From NCBI RefSeq assembly GCF_014654365.1, contig NZ_BNAY01000001.1, positions 434,001 to 498,000 on the forward strand: a DNA stretch of 64,000 nt, written 5' to 3'. The translations under genes were made by a program, and so were the position numbers. The notes under the pieces are model-generated. The model saw nothing but the letters and a program-made list of their open reading frames with translations, did no database searches and was not told the origin of the DNA. This document shows positions 50,522 through 59,878 of this stretch, piece after piece. Position 1 is the first letter of the stretch, and each line of letters begins with the position of its first letter. The stretch is from Amycolatopsis oliviviridis (lineage in GTDB: Bacteria > Actinomycetota > Actinomycetes > Mycobacteriales > Pseudonocardiaceae).

Positions 50522-51008
50522 CCTCCGCCTGCCAGCCGGGGTGGGGCAGCCGTGCGGGCGGAACCGCGCCGGGCCGGTACTCGAAGTGCCACCATTCGTT
50601 GTCGTAGATCCGGTAGAGCGCGAAGCGGGCGCCGTGGTCTTCCAGCCACTGCGCGCCTTCGCGCGGCCGGATGTCCAGCGCGGTACCCCGGACGTGCGCG
50701 GAATCCTTCGGCGGCAGGACACGCTTCCCGGTCTCCACGAGGAACAGACGGTGCTGCTCGGCGGCGTCGCGATGGCCCGAGGTGACGCCGAGCAGGGTGC
50801 GGTGCCGCCAGAACGCCTCGGTCCTCGCGGCGGTGAACGCGGCCAGGGTCCCGCCGGTGAGCCCGGCGAGGTCCTCGGCCGGGAATCGCAGCGACAGCGC
50901 CCATCCGCAGGCCAGTCGCCGGGCGTCGCGGGGTGACCGCAGCCACGCCGGGATCAGCAGCAGTACCGCGAGGACGCGGGTGACCATCGCGAAAACGAGT
51001 TCTTTCAT
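50511..51008 (-). CDS. D,D-carboxypeptidase-like M15 peptidase (VanY type)
   Basis: 165 residues with an N-terminal hydrophobic anchor (MKELVFAMVTRVLAVLLLIPAW). The M15 zinc site is clear: SAHVRGTALDIR supplies His and Asp, and EWWHFEY the Glu base and second His; SGHRDAAEQHRL precedes them. It should trim D-Ala or D-Ala-D-Ala peptides in cell-wall precursors outside the membrane. ATG at 51008 is chosen. It is divergent from an OmpR/sensor-kinase gene pair, with 11-bp direct repeats between, which could link it to that system. Whether it affects glycopeptide resistance is open. Confidence 0.85.
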   Translation of the reverse strand: MKELVFAMVTRVLAVLLLIPAWLRSPRDARRLACGWALSLRFPAEDLAGLTGGTLAAFTAARTEAFWRHRTLLGVTSGHRDAAEQHRLFLVETGKRVLPPKDSAHVRGTALDIRPREGAQWLEDHGARFALYRIYDNEWWHFEYRPGAVPPARLPHPGWQAEVTR

Positions 51009-51117
51009 ACCGTCCACAGTCGACGCCGCTTGTCCCGGCCCGATCGTGACGATGTGCGCGGACAACGAGGAAAACGTCACCGTTCCGCACGGATCGCGCC
51101 GTGACAGAACCAGGACA

Positions 51118-51139
51118 TTCCGTGGACGTTCCGCGGAAC
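51118..51139 (+). promoter_or_regulatory. 11-bp direct repeat before the two-component genes
   Basis: TTCCGTGGACG (51118-51128) is followed at once by TTCCGCGGAAC (51129-51139). OmpR-type regulators bind direct repeats of 10-11 bp. A third TTCCGCACGGA occurs at 51083-51093. Likely the target of the adjacent response regulator, serving one or both divergent genes. Confidence 0.6.
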
Positions 51140-51204
51140 CGGGACGGGCACGATGGCGTGTCATGGACGAGCGGATTCCGGCCGGCGCTGCGATAGTCGT
51201 CGGC

Positions 51205-51897
51205 ATGCCCAGGGTGCTGCTCATCGAAGACGACCAAGCCGTGCGCGACGGGCTGAGCATGGCGCTGGGCGGACGCGGTCACGCGGTCGACGCGGTGGCC
51301 ACCGGCGAGGAGGGACTGGCCAGGCTCGCGTCGCGGCCGCCGGACATCGTCGTGCTGGACCTCATGCTGCCCGGACTGGACGGATTCGAGGTCTGCCGCC
51401 GGATCCGGGCCGGCGGCGATCTGCCGATCATCATGCTCACCGCGCGCAACGAGGACATCGACGTCGTGGCCGGGCTCGCCGCGGGCGCGGACGACTACGT
51501 GGTCAAACCCGCCAGGGCCCAGGTACTGGAGGCGCGGATCCGCGCGGTGCTGCGGCGCAGCGGGCAGGCGTCGCCTTCAGTGCCCGTGCCGGCCGGGATC
51601 GAGCGGCACGGCGACCTCGGCGTCGACCGCGCGGGGCTGACGGTGACCAAGGCCGGCGATCCCGTCGCCCTCGCCCCGACCGAACTGCGGCTGCTGCTGG
51701 AGCTCACCCAGGTGCCGGGCCGCGTGCTCAGTCGCCAGTATCTGCTGGAAAGCGTCTGGGAGCACGGCTATTTCGGCGATTCCCGGGTCGTCGACGCCTG
51801 CGTGCAGCGGCTGCGCGCGAAGATCGAGGACGACTCGTCCGCCCCGGTGTACGTCCAGACGGTCCGCGGGTTCGGCTACCGCTTCGGACCGCTGTGA
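51205..51897 (+). CDS. OmpR-family response regulator
   Basis: 230 residues. Receiver domain RVLLIEDDQAVRDGLSMAL with phosphoacceptor Asp52 in VVLDLMLPG and the conserved Lys in YVVKPA. Output winged helix LAPTELRLLLELTQVPGRVLSRQYLLESVWEH with DACVQRLRAKIED and VRGFGYRFG. ATG at 51205 gives the normal receiver start, with a -10-like GATAGT 13 to 8 nt upstream; an in-frame ATG at 51163 is possible. The stop overlaps the kinase GTG start (GTGA). Forms a TCS-lipoprotein operon. Confidence 0.92.
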   Translation: MPRVLLIEDDQAVRDGLSMALGGRGHAVDAVATGEEGLARLASRPPDIVVLDLMLPGLDGFEVCRRIRAGGDLPIIMLTARNEDIDVVAGLAAGADDYVVKPARAQVLEARIRAVLRRSGQASPSVPVPAGIERHGDLGVDRAGLTVTKAGDPVALAPTELRLLLELTQVPGRVLSRQYLLESVWEHGYFGDSRVVDACVQRLRAKIEDDSSAPVYVQTVRGFGYRFGPL

Positions 51898-53300
51898 AGC
51901 TCGGTGGGCTGCGCACCCGGTTGCTGCTGGCGTTCAGCCTGCTCGTCGTGATCACCGCGGCGACGGTCGCCGGAGGCACCTATGTCCAGTCCCGCACCGT
52001 GATCCTCCAGCAGGCGCAGGACGCCACCGCCCGGGTCCTGGTCGACAAGGCCACCGCGCTGTACCCGCTCGGCCCGCTGCCGCCGGGCGACGGGACGCTG
52101 GGCCGGATCAGCGGCGAACTGTCCGATCGCGACTTGAGTTCCCTGGTCCTGTACGAGGACCGCGCCAGTGGGAGCGAACAGCTCCGATCGCTGATCTCGC
52201 CCGAACTTCGCGAGCGGGTGCGGTCTGGAATCGTCGCCTGGCAACGGGTCGACTCCGGTGGCACGCCGATGCTGGTGGTGGGCACCAGGTTCACCGTGCT
52301 CCTTCCCGGCGGGCAGCAGCGGGCTTCGGGCATCGAGGCCTACATCGCGCGCAGCATGGTCCCGGAGGAACAGAGCATCGACGAACTCGCCAACCGGGCG
52401 TGGCTGATCGGCGGGGCGGCGCTCGTGTTCGCCATCGGGCTGGCGCTTTTGGCCGCGCGCGGTGTCCTGCGGCCGGTGCGGGAGCTGGGCGACGCGGCGC
52501 ATCGGCTTGGGGAGGGCGATCTGCGGACCCGGATCGACGTGCGCGGGGCGGACGAACTGGCGGGCGTCGCGCGGACGTTCAACGAGACGGCCGAAGCGCT
52601 GGAACGTCACGTCGGTGACCTGAAACGGATGGAGGCCGACGCGCGGCGGTTCGTCGCCGACGTCTCGCACGAACTGCGCACTCCGCTGGCCGCGATGACG
52701 GCGGTCGCGGACGTCCTGGAACAGGAGGCCCCACGGCTCTCCGGGGACGCCGGTCGGGCCGCGCGGATGACCATCGAGGAGACCCATCACCTGACCCGGC
52801 TGGTGAACGACCTCATCGAGGTGTCCCGGTTCGACGCCGGCGCCGCCGCGCTCGCGCCGGAGGAGGTCGACGTCGCCGAGGTGGTCACGGCGAGCCTGCG
52901 CATCCGCGGCTGGGCGGGCGAGGTGGAGGGAGACCTGCCCGCCGGGATCTTCGCCGGGCTGGACCCCCGGCGACTGGACGTCATCGTGGCGAATCTGGTC
53001 GGAAACGCCTTGCGGCACGGGGAAAAGCCGGTCACGCTCCGGCTTTCCGAAGCGGGGGAGTGGATCACGCTGGAGGTCACGGATCGCGGACCGGGGCTGG
53101 CGCCCGAGGTGCTGCCGCACGTGTTCGACCGGTTCTACAAGGCGGATTCGGCCAGGGCCCGCTCCGGCGGCAGCGGACTCGGGCTCGCGATCGCCTGGGA
53201 GAACGCGCGTCTGCACGGCGGCACCCTGATCGCCGCGAACGGCGAGGGCGGTGGCGCGGTCTTCACGCTTCGCCTGCCAAGCCAAGGAGTGACGGCATGA
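51894..53300 (+). CDS. HAMP-domain sensor histidine kinase
   Basis: 468 residues. TM1 near residues 8-28, an extracytoplasmic sensor domain of about 140 residues, TM2 (WLIGGAALVFAIGLALLAA), HAMP (VRELGDAAHRLGEGDLRTRI), H-box FVADVSHELRTPLAAM, then the ATPase with N-box NLVGNALRHGEK, G1 VTDRGPGLAPE and G2 GGSGLGLAI. Autophosphorylates and passes phosphate to the regulator encoded just upstream. GTG start at 51894 in a GTGA overlap. It resembles actinobacterial envelope-stress kinases; the signal is unknown. Confidence 0.92.
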   Translation: MKLGGLRTRLLLAFSLLVVITAATVAGGTYVQSRTVILQQAQDATARVLVDKATALYPLGPLPPGDGTLGRISGELSDRDLSSLVLYEDRASGSEQLRSLISPELRERVRSGIVAWQRVDSGGTPMLVVGTRFTVLLPGGQQRASGIEAYIARSMVPEEQSIDELANRAWLIGGAALVFAIGLALLAARGVLRPVRELGDAAHRLGEGDLRTRIDVRGADELAGVARTFNETAEALERHVGDLKRMEADARRFVADVSHELRTPLAAMTAVADVLEQEAPRLSGDAGRAARMTIEETHHLTRLVNDLIEVSRFDAGAAALAPEEVDVAEVVTASLRIRGWAGEVEGDLPAGIFAGLDPRRLDVIVANLVGNALRHGEKPVTLRLSEAGEWITLEVTDRGPGLAPEVLPHVFDRFYKADSARARSGGSGLGLAIAWENARLHGGTLIAANGEGGGAVFTLRLPSQGVTA

Positions 53301-53758
53301 AGAAGACCTGGTTCTTGCTGATGCTGGTGGTTTCGGTCGTCGCCGGGTGCGGTGTCCGGCCCAGTGGCGTGATCCCCGGCGCGCCCGCGCCGGTGGGCCC
53401 GGCCGACGGCGCGGTGCTCTACTTCCTGTCCGGCGGTCAGCCGGTCCGGGTGCTGCGCCCGCTCGCCGGCGGACTGACCCCGGCGAACCCCGTCGACCTG
53501 CTCGCCGCCGGACCGGACGAGAGCGAGCGGGAACGGCGCTATACCAGCGAAGTCCCGTCCGGGATGGTGGTTCTCGACCAGACGTCCGCGCCGAACGGCG
53601 CCACGGTGACCGTCTCGGTCGGTCTCGCCGGGCTTTCGGCGCTCGCGGTCGACCAGATCGTGTGCACCGCCAGGGATTCGCTCGGCGGAAGCCCGCAGAT
53701 CACCTTGCGTGGCGAGGGAGTCGTACGCGGTCCGTTGTCGTGCCCCCTGCCTGGTTAG
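53297..53758 (+). CDS. LpqB/GerMN-like lipoprotein
   Basis: 153 residues. Signal peptide with lipobox VAGC, lipidated Cys18. The mature part has PADGAVLYFLSGGQPVRVLRPL and LLAAGPDESERERRYTSEVPSG, like the GerMN-type domain of LpqB and related lipoproteins encoded with two-component systems. ATG overlaps the kinase stop (ATGA, 53297-53300), so it is made with the kinase and may bind or modulate its sensor domain. Strong coupling, modest homology evidence. Confidence 0.8.
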   Translation: MKKTWFLLMLVVSVVAGCGVRPSGVIPGAPAPVGPADGAVLYFLSGGQPVRVLRPLAGGLTPANPVDLLAAGPDESERERRYTSEVPSGMVVLDQTSAPNGATVTVSVGLAGLSALAVDQIVCTARDSLGGSPQITLRGEGVVRGPLSCPLPG

Positions 53759-54352
53759 GTTCTGGCCGCGGTCGGTCTCGCAGGTCACGGAATCGCGGGC
53801 GCCACGTTGGCCTCACCTGTGCCAGCAGTCACAGGGGCCGCGCGTGAAGGCCCCCTTCACGCGGCTCAGCCGAGGAAACTCGACCTTCACGCCAGCCCAA
53901 GTACATGAAGGCTCCCTTCCTTGCGCCTAGCTACAGGAAGGGGGCCTTCATGTACTTCAAGCGGGCAAGGGCGCCGGAACCGAGGCGGTCGGGGGACGTG
54001 AGTGGTAGGTGGGGTTAGAGCGGACCGGTATTTGCCGCCTACGCCTGAGCTGCCGGCCTCGGACCTTGATCAACGGAGGATCCGGGACACTCAACGTCCC
54101 CGATCCTCCGTTGATCATGGTCGCGCTGGTCAAGTCCGGTGACAGACGACGTGACGGGGGACGATTCAGGCCGTTCAACGTCCCGAATCCTCCACGCTTG
54201 ACCGCAGCCACCTCAGTGGGTAAGCAAAAGCGAGTCCGTTCTAACCTCACCTACCACTCACGGCCAGCTGTACCGACGCCTCACCTCCGCTTTCCCAGGA
54301 GTGGCCTGAATCACCGGTGTCGGTCCCTCGCTTTGTCCGGATTCGCCCGCTA
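53759..54352. repeat. Intergenic region with nested palindromes and a 266-bp element
   Basis: No gene seen. Three kinds of repeat are present. 53841-53863 is CGCGTGAAGG, CCC, CCTTCACGCG. 53899-53957 is a hairpin with 23-nt arms (AAGTACATGAAGG... and complement). 53997-54262 is bounded by 29-nt inverted repeats matching at 27 positions (left CGTGAGTGGTAGGTGGGG..., right at 54234-54262) and holds a further 22-nt hairpin at 54067-54117 (arms TGATCAACGGAGGATC...). Short ORFs here are by-products of the repeats. Confidence 0.75.
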
Positions 54353-54370
54353 GCTTAGGCAAGGCTAAGC
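54353..54370 (+). promoter_or_regulatory. Iron box before dhbA
   Basis: GCTTAGGCAAGGCTAAGC, a palindrome with arms GCTTAG/CTAAGC, contains TTAGGCAAGGCTAA, close to the IdeR/DmdR consensus TTAGGTTAGGCTAACCTAA. It overlaps the likely promoter of dhbA, so the gene should be repressed by iron-loaded DtxR-family protein. Confidence 0.8.
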
Positions 54371-54394
54371 AAATGGGACGTGGGGTGGTTTGGC

Positions 54395-55144
54395 GTGGAA
54401 GGGATCGAGGGCAGGGTCGCGCTCGTAACCGGAGGCGCGCGCGGGATCGGCGCGGCCGTCGTGGACGGACTGGCCGAGGCGGGCGCGATCGTGGCGGCGG
54501 TGGATCTGGCAGAAATACCGTCCCGGGACGGGGTGACGTCGTTCATCGCGGATGTCGGGGATCCCGCGGCCGTGGCCCGCGTGGTCGACGAGGTCGAACG
54601 CGAACTGGGGCCGATCGGGATCGGGGTGTCGGTCGCGGGCGTGCTGAAACCGGGGTCCGTCTGCGAGACGAGCGACGAGGACTGGGCGGCGACCTTCGCG
54701 GTCAACTCCACCGGCGTCTTCACCGTGCTCCGCGAGATCTCCCGCCGGATGCTGCCCCGCCGAAGCGGCGTGCTGGTGACGGTCGGTTCGAACGCCGCGG
54801 GCGTCCCGCGCACCGGGATGGCCGCTTACGCCGCCTCGAAAGCCGCGGCGACGATGCTGACTCGCTGCCTGGGGCTCGAACTCGCCGGCTCCGGAATCCG
54901 CTGCAACATCGTCTCGCCGGGTTCGACCGACACCGACATGCAACGTCTACTGTGGACGGACGAGAACGGTGCGGACCGTGTCATCGCGGGAAATCAGGAG
55001 CAATACCGCGTCGGCATACCACTGGGCCGGATGGCGGAACCCGCCGACATCGCCGACGCCGTCCTGTTTCTCGCCTCCGAGCGCGCGCGGCACATCACGA
55101 TGCAGAACCTCTACGTCGACGGCGGCGCCACGCTCCGTGCGTGA
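54395..55144 (+). CDS. dhbA: 2,3-dihydro-2,3-dihydroxybenzoate dehydrogenase
   Basis: 249-residue SDR that oxidises 2,3-dihydro-2,3-dihydroxybenzoate to 2,3-dihydroxybenzoate with NAD+, the third step from chorismate. TGGARGIG cofactor motif, SVAG (NNAG-type) strand, Ser in [10 protein letters not shown], catalytic YAASK, and C-terminal [16 protein letters not shown] typical of EntA/DhbA. GTG at 54395 matches EntA length; a GTG at 54380 would add five residues. It has its own iron box just upstream, separate from dhbC. Iron-repressed expression is expected. Confidence 0.9.
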   Translation: MEGIEGRVALVTGGARGIGAAVVDGLAEAGAIVAAVDLAEIPSRDGVTSFIADVGDPAAVARVVDEVERELGPIGIGVSVAGVLKPGSVCETSDEDWAATFAVNSTGVFTVLREISRRMLPRRSGVLVTVGSNAAGVPRTGMAAYAASKAAATMLTRCLGLELAGSGIRCNIVSPGSTDTDMQRLLWTDENGADRVIAGNQEQYRVGIPLGRMAEPADIADAVLFLASERARHITMQNLYVDGGATLRA

Positions 55145-55182
55145 TCTCGATGACGCAACGAAGACTTTTCGGGTCCATATGA

Positions 55183-55201
55183 TTAGGTTAGGCTAACCGA
55201 A
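55183..55201 (+). promoter_or_regulatory. Strong iron box before dhbC operon
   Basis: TTAGGTTAGGCTAACCGAA matches the 19-bp IdeR/DmdR consensus at 18 positions. It lies about 80 nt upstream of the dhbC start and should control dhbC-dhbE-dhbB-ArCP and the downstream transport and NRPS genes by iron. Confidence 0.9.
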
Positions 55202-55282
55202 AAGTAGTCTTTGGCGCTTTCCTCACTGAGACACCTTAAGAGTGCCTACCTGGTCAGTAGTATTTGCGAAAGGGAATTCGTC

Positions 55283-56479
55283 GTGTCCTCACCCGCACCG
55301 GCCCGACCAAGGCCGGTCCACCAGGCGGCCGATCTGCTGGCGGCGTACCTGCCCGGATCGTTCTACTACTCGTCCGCTCGAGGATCGCTGCTCGCCGACG
55401 GGGTGTACTCCCCGGTCCACGCGGCGCCGGGCGAACGTGCCCGTGCCGCCGCCGAAGTCCTCGACGCCGCCCTGGTCGCGGGCGTGACCGAACCCGTGGT
55501 GGCCGGGGCGATCGGATTCCGGCCCGACGCCCCGAGCAGCCTGGTGGTGCCCGCGGTGGTGCGGCGGGCGGGCCCGCCGCGGACGGGGGGACCGGTGGCA
55601 CCGCTCGGTGGCGGGTCCTGGTCGGTCTCACCGCGCCCCGCGCCGGAGGTCTACACCACCGCTGTCACCAGGGCACTGGACGAGATCCGCGACGGTGACC
55701 TGCGCAAGATCGTGCTCGCCCGCTGCCTCGACGTCACCGGCGGCGACCCCGTCGCCGTGCCGCGCCTGCTGGCCCGTCTCGTCCACGCCGACCCGGCCGC
55801 GCACGCTTTCGCCGTCGACGTCAGCGCGCCCGGGGATCCCGCGCCGCGCACCCTGATCGGCGCGAGCCCGGAACTGCTGGTCTCCCGCCGCGGGCGGATC
55901 GTCATGGCGAACCCGCTGGCCGGGTCGCGGCCGAGGGTGGCCGACGATGCCGAGAACGCCCGGCGGATCGACGATCTGCTGGCGTCCGGAAAGGACCGTG
56001 CCGAGCACGCCCACGTCGCCGCGCAGGTGGCCGAGGTGCTGGGCCGGTTCTGCGTCGACCTCGATGTCCCCGCCGAACCCGAGGTGATCGGCACACCCAC
56101 GATGTGGCACCTCTCGACCCGCATCAGCGGACGGCTCACCGACGCGGGCGACGCCGGCTCTTCCGCGCTCGCGCTGGCCGAAGCGCTGCATCCGACGCCC
56201 GCCGTCTGCGGCGTCCCGACCGGACTCGCCCGCGACACCATCGCCGCCCTCGAACCCGAGGACCGCGGCTACTACGCGGGTCTCGTCGGCTGGACCGATC
56301 AGGACGGTGACGGCGAATGGGTCGTCACCATCCGCTGCGCCGAGGTCCGCGACCGGACCGTGCGGCTGTTCGCGGGCGCGGGAGTGGTGGCGGGCTCCGA
56401 CCCGGCGGCCGAACTCGCCGAGACCGGCGCGAAGTTCGGCACCATGCTGCGGGCGCTCGGTCTGGAGGGTGTGGCGTGA
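55283..56479 (+). CDS. dhbC: Isochorismate synthase
   Basis: 398 residues. Converts chorismate to isochorismate with Mg2+, the first step of 2,3-DHB synthesis. The C-terminal chorismate-binding domain shows [48 protein letters not shown] and [10 protein letters not shown], the fold's active-site segments. GTG at 55283 has AAAGGGA 7 nt upstream; a longer frame starting at 55211 lacks support. Its stop overlaps the dhbE GTG (GTGA, 56476-56479). First gene of the main siderophore operon behind the strong iron box. Confidence 0.93.
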   Translation: MSSPAPARPRPVHQAADLLAAYLPGSFYYSSARGSLLADGVYSPVHAAPGERARAAAEVLDAALVAGVTEPVVAGAIGFRPDAPSSLVVPAVVRRAGPPRTGGPVAPLGGGSWSVSPRPAPEVYTTAVTRALDEIRDGDLRKIVLARCLDVTGGDPVAVPRLLARLVHADPAAHAFAVDVSAPGDPAPRTLIGASPELLVSRRGRIVMANPLAGSRPRVADDAENARRIDDLLASGKDRAEHAHVAAQVAEVLGRFCVDLDVPAEPEVIGTPTMWHLSTRISGRLTDAGDAGSSALALAEALHPTPAVCGVPTGLARDTIAALEPEDRGYYAGLVGWTDQDGDGEWVVTIRCAEVRDRTVRLFAGAGVVAGSDPAAELAETGAKFGTMLRALGLEGVA

Positions 56480-58098
56480 ACCCGGACCACGTGCCCTGGC
56501 CGCCGGAAACCGCCGCGCGCTACCGGGCTTCGGGTCACTGGCGCGGCCAGACCTTCGGCAAGTTGCTGACCAGCCTCGCCGAAGCCTACGCCGAACGGCT
56601 CGCCGTGATCGGCGAGACCGCGCGCTGGACCTTCGCCGAGCTCGACGAGCGAGCGCATCGGCTCGCCGCCGGATTCGCCGGAGCCGGGATCCAGGCGGGC
56701 GACCGGGTCGTCGTGCAACTGCCGAACGTGCCCGAGTTCGCGTCCGTCATCTTCGGACTGTGGCGGGCCGGTGCGCTGCCGGTGTTCGCGCTGCCCGCGC
56801 ACCGGGCCAGCGAACTGCGGCATTTCGCCGAGCAGAGCGAGGCCGCGGCGATCCTGACCGTCGGCGAACACGAACGGTTCGACCACGCGGGCATGGCACG
56901 GTCCGTCGCGGACGAAATCTCTTCGGTGCGAGACGTTTTCGTCGTCGGCACGGAGGAGTTCGCCGCGCTCGAAGCGACCGCTCCGCGTGCCCTGCCGGAT
57001 CCGGACCCCGCCGGTGTCGCGTTCCTCCAGCTGTCCGGCGGCAGCACCGGACTGCCCAAGCTGATCCCGCGGACGCACGACGACTACCTCTACAGCGTCC
57101 GGGAAAGCGCCCGGATCTGTGGTCTGCGCCCGGAAAGCGTGTACCTGGCGGCGTTGCCCGCCGCGCACAACTTCCCGCTCAGCTCACCCGGTCTCCTCGG
57201 CGCCCTGCACGCGGGCGCGGCGACGGTGTTCGCGCCGCGCCCGGACGCCGACACCGCGTTCCGGCTGATCGAAGCCGAGGGCGTGACGATCACCGGCCTC
57301 GTGCCGCCGCTGGCCGCCGCGTGGGCGCAGGCGGCCGCGAGGACCACCCGCGATCTGTCCACTTTGGACGTCCTGTTGGTCGGTGGCGCCAAATGCGCCC
57401 GCGAGCTCGCCGAGAAGATCGGGCCCGCGCTGGGCTGTCGTCTGCAGCAGGTGTTCGGCATGGCCGAGGGACTGGTCTGCTACACCCGGCTCGACGACCC
57501 GGACGAGTACGTCCTCGCCACCCAAGGGCGGCCGATCTCGCCGGACGACGAGATCCGCGTCGTGAACCCGGACGACCCACTGTCCACTTCGGACGACGTC
57601 GTCGCGCCGGGTGAGATCGGCGCGCTGCTGACCCGCGGGCCGTACACGATCCGCGGGTACTACCGCGCCGCCGAGCACAACAAGACCGCGTTCACCGAGG
57701 ACGGCTTCTATCGCACGGGAGACCTCGTGCGGCGACACCCGTCGGGACATCTGGAAGTGGTCGGCCGGGCCAAGGAACAGATCAACCGCGGCGGCGAGAA
57801 GGTGGCCGCGGAAGAGGTCGAGAACCATCTGATGGCCCATCCCGGCGTGCTCGACGCCGCCGTCGTCGCGGTGCCGGATCCGTATCTGGGGGAGCGCACC
57901 TGCGCTTATGTCGTCCCCGCTGCCGGTGCCGAGCCCGCCGCGGCGGAGCTGCGGCGGTTCGTCCGCGAGCGTGGCGTGGCGGCGTTCAAGGTGCCGGACC
58001 TGGTCCAGGTGGTGCCGGAGTTCCCCGTGACCGGCGTCGGCAAGACCAGCAAACGCGAGCTGCGGGCGGCGTTGGCCGCCCTGGCGAAGGAGAAGTGA
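56476..58098 (+). CDS. dhbE: 2,3-Dihydroxybenzoate-AMP ligase
   Basis: 540-residue free-standing aryl adenylation enzyme; activates 2,3-DHB with ATP and loads it on ArCP. AMP motif [21 protein letters not shown]; Asn in [13 protein letters not shown] corresponds to the aryl-acid-pocket Asn; [51 protein letters not shown]-terminal Lys in [10 protein letters not shown]. Length and motifs are those of EntE/DhbE. The aryl pocket also would admit salicylate, but the presence of dhbA favours 2,3-DHB. Coupled to dhbC and dhbB. Confidence 0.94.
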   Translation: MNPDHVPWPPETAARYRASGHWRGQTFGKLLTSLAEAYAERLAVIGETARWTFAELDERAHRLAAGFAGAGIQAGDRVVVQLPNVPEFASVIFGLWRAGALPVFALPAHRASELRHFAEQSEAAAILTVGEHERFDHAGMARSVADEISSVRDVFVVGTEEFAALEATAPRALPDPDPAGVAFLQLSGGSTGLPKLIPRTHDDYLYSVRESARICGLRPESVYLAALPAAHNFPLSSPGLLGALHAGAATVFAPRPDADTAFRLIEAEGVTITGLVPPLAAAWAQAAARTTRDLSTLDVLLVGGAKCARELAEKIGPALGCRLQQVFGMAEGLVCYTRLDDPDEYVLATQGRPISPDDEIRVVNPDDPLSTSDDVVAPGEIGALLTRGPYTIRGYYRAAEHNKTAFTEDGFYRTGDLVRRHPSGHLEVVGRAKEQINRGGEKVAAEEVENHLMAHPGVLDAAVVAVPDPYLGERTCAYVVPAAGAEPAAAELRRFVRERGVAAFKVPDLVQVVPEFPVTGVGKTSKRELRAALAALAKEK

Positions 58099-58100
58099 AC

Positions 58101-58766
58101 GTGTCACTGCCCAAGATCCAGCCGTACGCCCTGCCGACGGAGGCCGAACTGCCCGCCGGGCGAGTGGGCTGGAAGCCCGATCCCGCCCGCGCCGCGCTGC
58201 TGGTGCACGACGTGCAGCGGTACTTCCTCGCGCCGTACGAGGGGGCCCCGATCCCGGAGATGGTCGCGAACATCGCCGCGCTGGCCGACGCCGCCCGCGC
58301 CGCGGGTGTCCCGGTGTTCTACACCGCGCAGCCCGGGCACCAGGCCGCCGAGGATCGCGGTCTGCTCACCGAGTTCTGGGGCGACGGCATCGGCGCGGTC
58401 ATCGACGACGACCCCGCGGCCGCCGACGTCGTGGACGAGCTCGCCCCGAAACCGGGCGACACCGTGCTGACGAAGTGGCGCTACAGCGCGTTCCAGCGCA
58501 GTACCTTCACCGAACAGCTCGCCGAAGCGGGCCGGGACCAGCTGCTGATCACCGGCGTCTACGCGCACATCGGCTGCCAGGCCACCGCCGTCGAGGCGTT
58601 CATGCGCGACGTCCAGCCGTTCCTGGTCGGCGACGCGGTCGCGGACTTCTCCCGCGAACGTCACGACCAGGCCTGCGAGTACGTCGCCCAGCGCTGCGGC
58701 GCCCTGACCACCACGGCCGCCGCGCTCGCCGCGCTGGCCCCGATCCACGCCGGAGCAAGTAAATGA
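58101..58766 (+). CDS. dhbB: Isochorismatase
   Basis: 221 residues. Hydrolyses isochorismate to 2,3-dihydro-2,3-dihydroxybenzoate and pyruvate. Asp37 in LLVHDVQRYFL, Lys in LTKWRYSAFQRSTF and GVYAHIGCQATAVEAF mark the isochorismatase fold. Unlike EntB and DhbB it has no C-terminal carrier domain; that is encoded separately next. GTG at 58101 is best placed after AGGAGA; GTG at 58095 overlaps the dhbE stop but is too close to that site. Overlaps the ArCP start by four bases. Confidence 0.93.
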   Translation: MSLPKIQPYALPTEAELPAGRVGWKPDPARAALLVHDVQRYFLAPYEGAPIPEMVANIAALADAARAAGVPVFYTAQPGHQAAEDRGLLTEFWGDGIGAVIDDDPAAADVVDELAPKPGDTVLTKWRYSAFQRSTFTEQLAEAGRDQLLITGVYAHIGCQATAVEAFMRDVQPFLVGDAVADFSRERHDQACEYVAQRCGALTTTAAALAALAPIHAGASK

Positions 58767-58996
58767 GCCTCACCCCAGCGAAGATCCAAGCGGACGTCGC
58801 CGAACTGCTCGGCTGCGACCCGGCCGAGCTGAAGCCGGAGACCGACCTCATCGATCTCGGTCTCGACTCGATGCGGATCATGGGCCTGGTCGAGCAGTGG
58901 CGCACCGAGGGCGCGGAGAACCTGGAGTTCGCCGATCTCGCCGAGCAGCCGACCTTCGGCCACTGGACCCAGGTGCTCACCGGGAGCGGCGCGTGA
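58763..58996 (+). CDS. Free-standing aryl carrier protein (ArCP)
   Basis: 77-residue four-helix carrier. Ser36 in DLGLDSMRIMG is the phosphopantetheine attachment site. It receives 2,3-DHB from the AMP ligase and offers it to the first NRPS condensation domain. In EntB/DhbB this domain is fused to the isochorismatase; here it is split off as a separate gene with ATGA coupling upstream and GTGA downstream. Confidence 0.93.
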   Translation: MSLTPAKIQADVAELLGCDPAELKPETDLIDLGLDSMRIMGLVEQWRTEGAENLEFADLAEQPTFGHWTQVLTGSGA

Positions 58997-59847
58997 GCCG
59001 CGCCGACCACCGGCACCGTCACCTCGAACGGATCGCCGAGGTCCGGGAGGGTGCGCACGCGGAGAAGGTGCCGTACCCGATCCGCGTCCGGCAGGCCGAG
59101 GTCGTCCGCACCGAGATGATCGGTTCCGGGCTGCTCCGCGTCACCCTCGGCGGCCCCGGAACGACGGGCTTCGAGGCGCATTCGCCCGACGAACACGTCA
59201 AGCTCCTGTTCCCCGAACTGGACGCCGAGCCGCGGCTGCCGGTGCAGGACGGCGACATGCTGCGCTGGCCGAAGCCGTCGCCGACGTCGCGCGAGTACAC
59301 GGTCCGCCGGTACGACCCGGCTTCCGGGGAACTCGATCTCGATGTCGCACTGCACGAGGGCGGCCTCGGTTCCGGCTGGGCCGAGAACGTCACTCCCGGC
59401 ACGCCGGTGCACGTCGCCGGCCCGCCCGGCGGGCTGATCGTCCCGCACACCTACGACCGTTACCTGCTCGCCGGTGACCTCACCGCGTTGCCCGCGATCG
59501 CGCGCTGGCTCGAAGAACTGCCCCGCACCGCCGCGGGCTGGGCGTTCATCGAGGTCACCGACGCGAGCGAGGAGATCGAGCTGACCGCGCCCGAAGACGT
59601 CGAGGTGCACTGGCTGCACCGGGGCGACGTCGCGCCGGGCGCCTCCGACGTGCTGGCCCGCGCGGTCCAGACGATCGAGGTGCCCGCCGGAGACCGGCTC
59701 TACGCCTGGGTCGCGGGGGAGGCGGGGCAGATCAAACCGCTGCGCCGCTGGCTCAAGAACGATCTCGGGCTCGGCAAGGACGACCACGACGTGACCGGCT
59801 ACTGGAAACGCGGGGTCGCCGACTTCGACGACGAGCACGACCACTGA
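58993..59847 (+). CDS. Siderophore-interacting protein (ferric reductase type)
   Basis: 284 residues, cytoplasmic. FAD-binding domain with SREYTVRRYDPASGELDLDVALHEGG (RxYTxR motif) and GPPGGLIVPHTYDRYLLAGDLTALPAIARWLEELP; C-terminal NAD(P)H-binding-type domain ending LGLGKDDHDVTGYWKRG. It should reduce the ferric siderophore to release iron, as ViuB/YqjH do. GTG at 58993 overlaps the ArCP stop (GTGA), with GGGAG upstream. Part of the siderophore operon, followed by the uptake genes after 31 nt. Confidence 0.92.
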   Translation: MSRADHRHRHLERIAEVREGAHAEKVPYPIRVRQAEVVRTEMIGSGLLRVTLGGPGTTGFEAHSPDEHVKLLFPELDAEPRLPVQDGDMLRWPKPSPTSREYTVRRYDPASGELDLDVALHEGGLGSGWAENVTPGTPVHVAGPPGGLIVPHTYDRYLLAGDLTALPAIARWLEELPRTAAGWAFIEVTDASEEIELTAPEDVEVHWLHRGDVAPGASDVLARAVQTIEVPAGDRLYAWVAGEAGQIKPLRRWLKNDLGLGKDDHDVTGYWKRGVADFDDEHDH

Positions 59848-59878
59848 TCCCCACCCACTGAAAAAACGAGGAAAACCC

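Noticed and set aside
53957..54353. Short frames on both strands with GGSGTLNVPDPPL-like words
   Set aside because: They are translations of the palindromic repeats, lacking start signals and conserved protein features.
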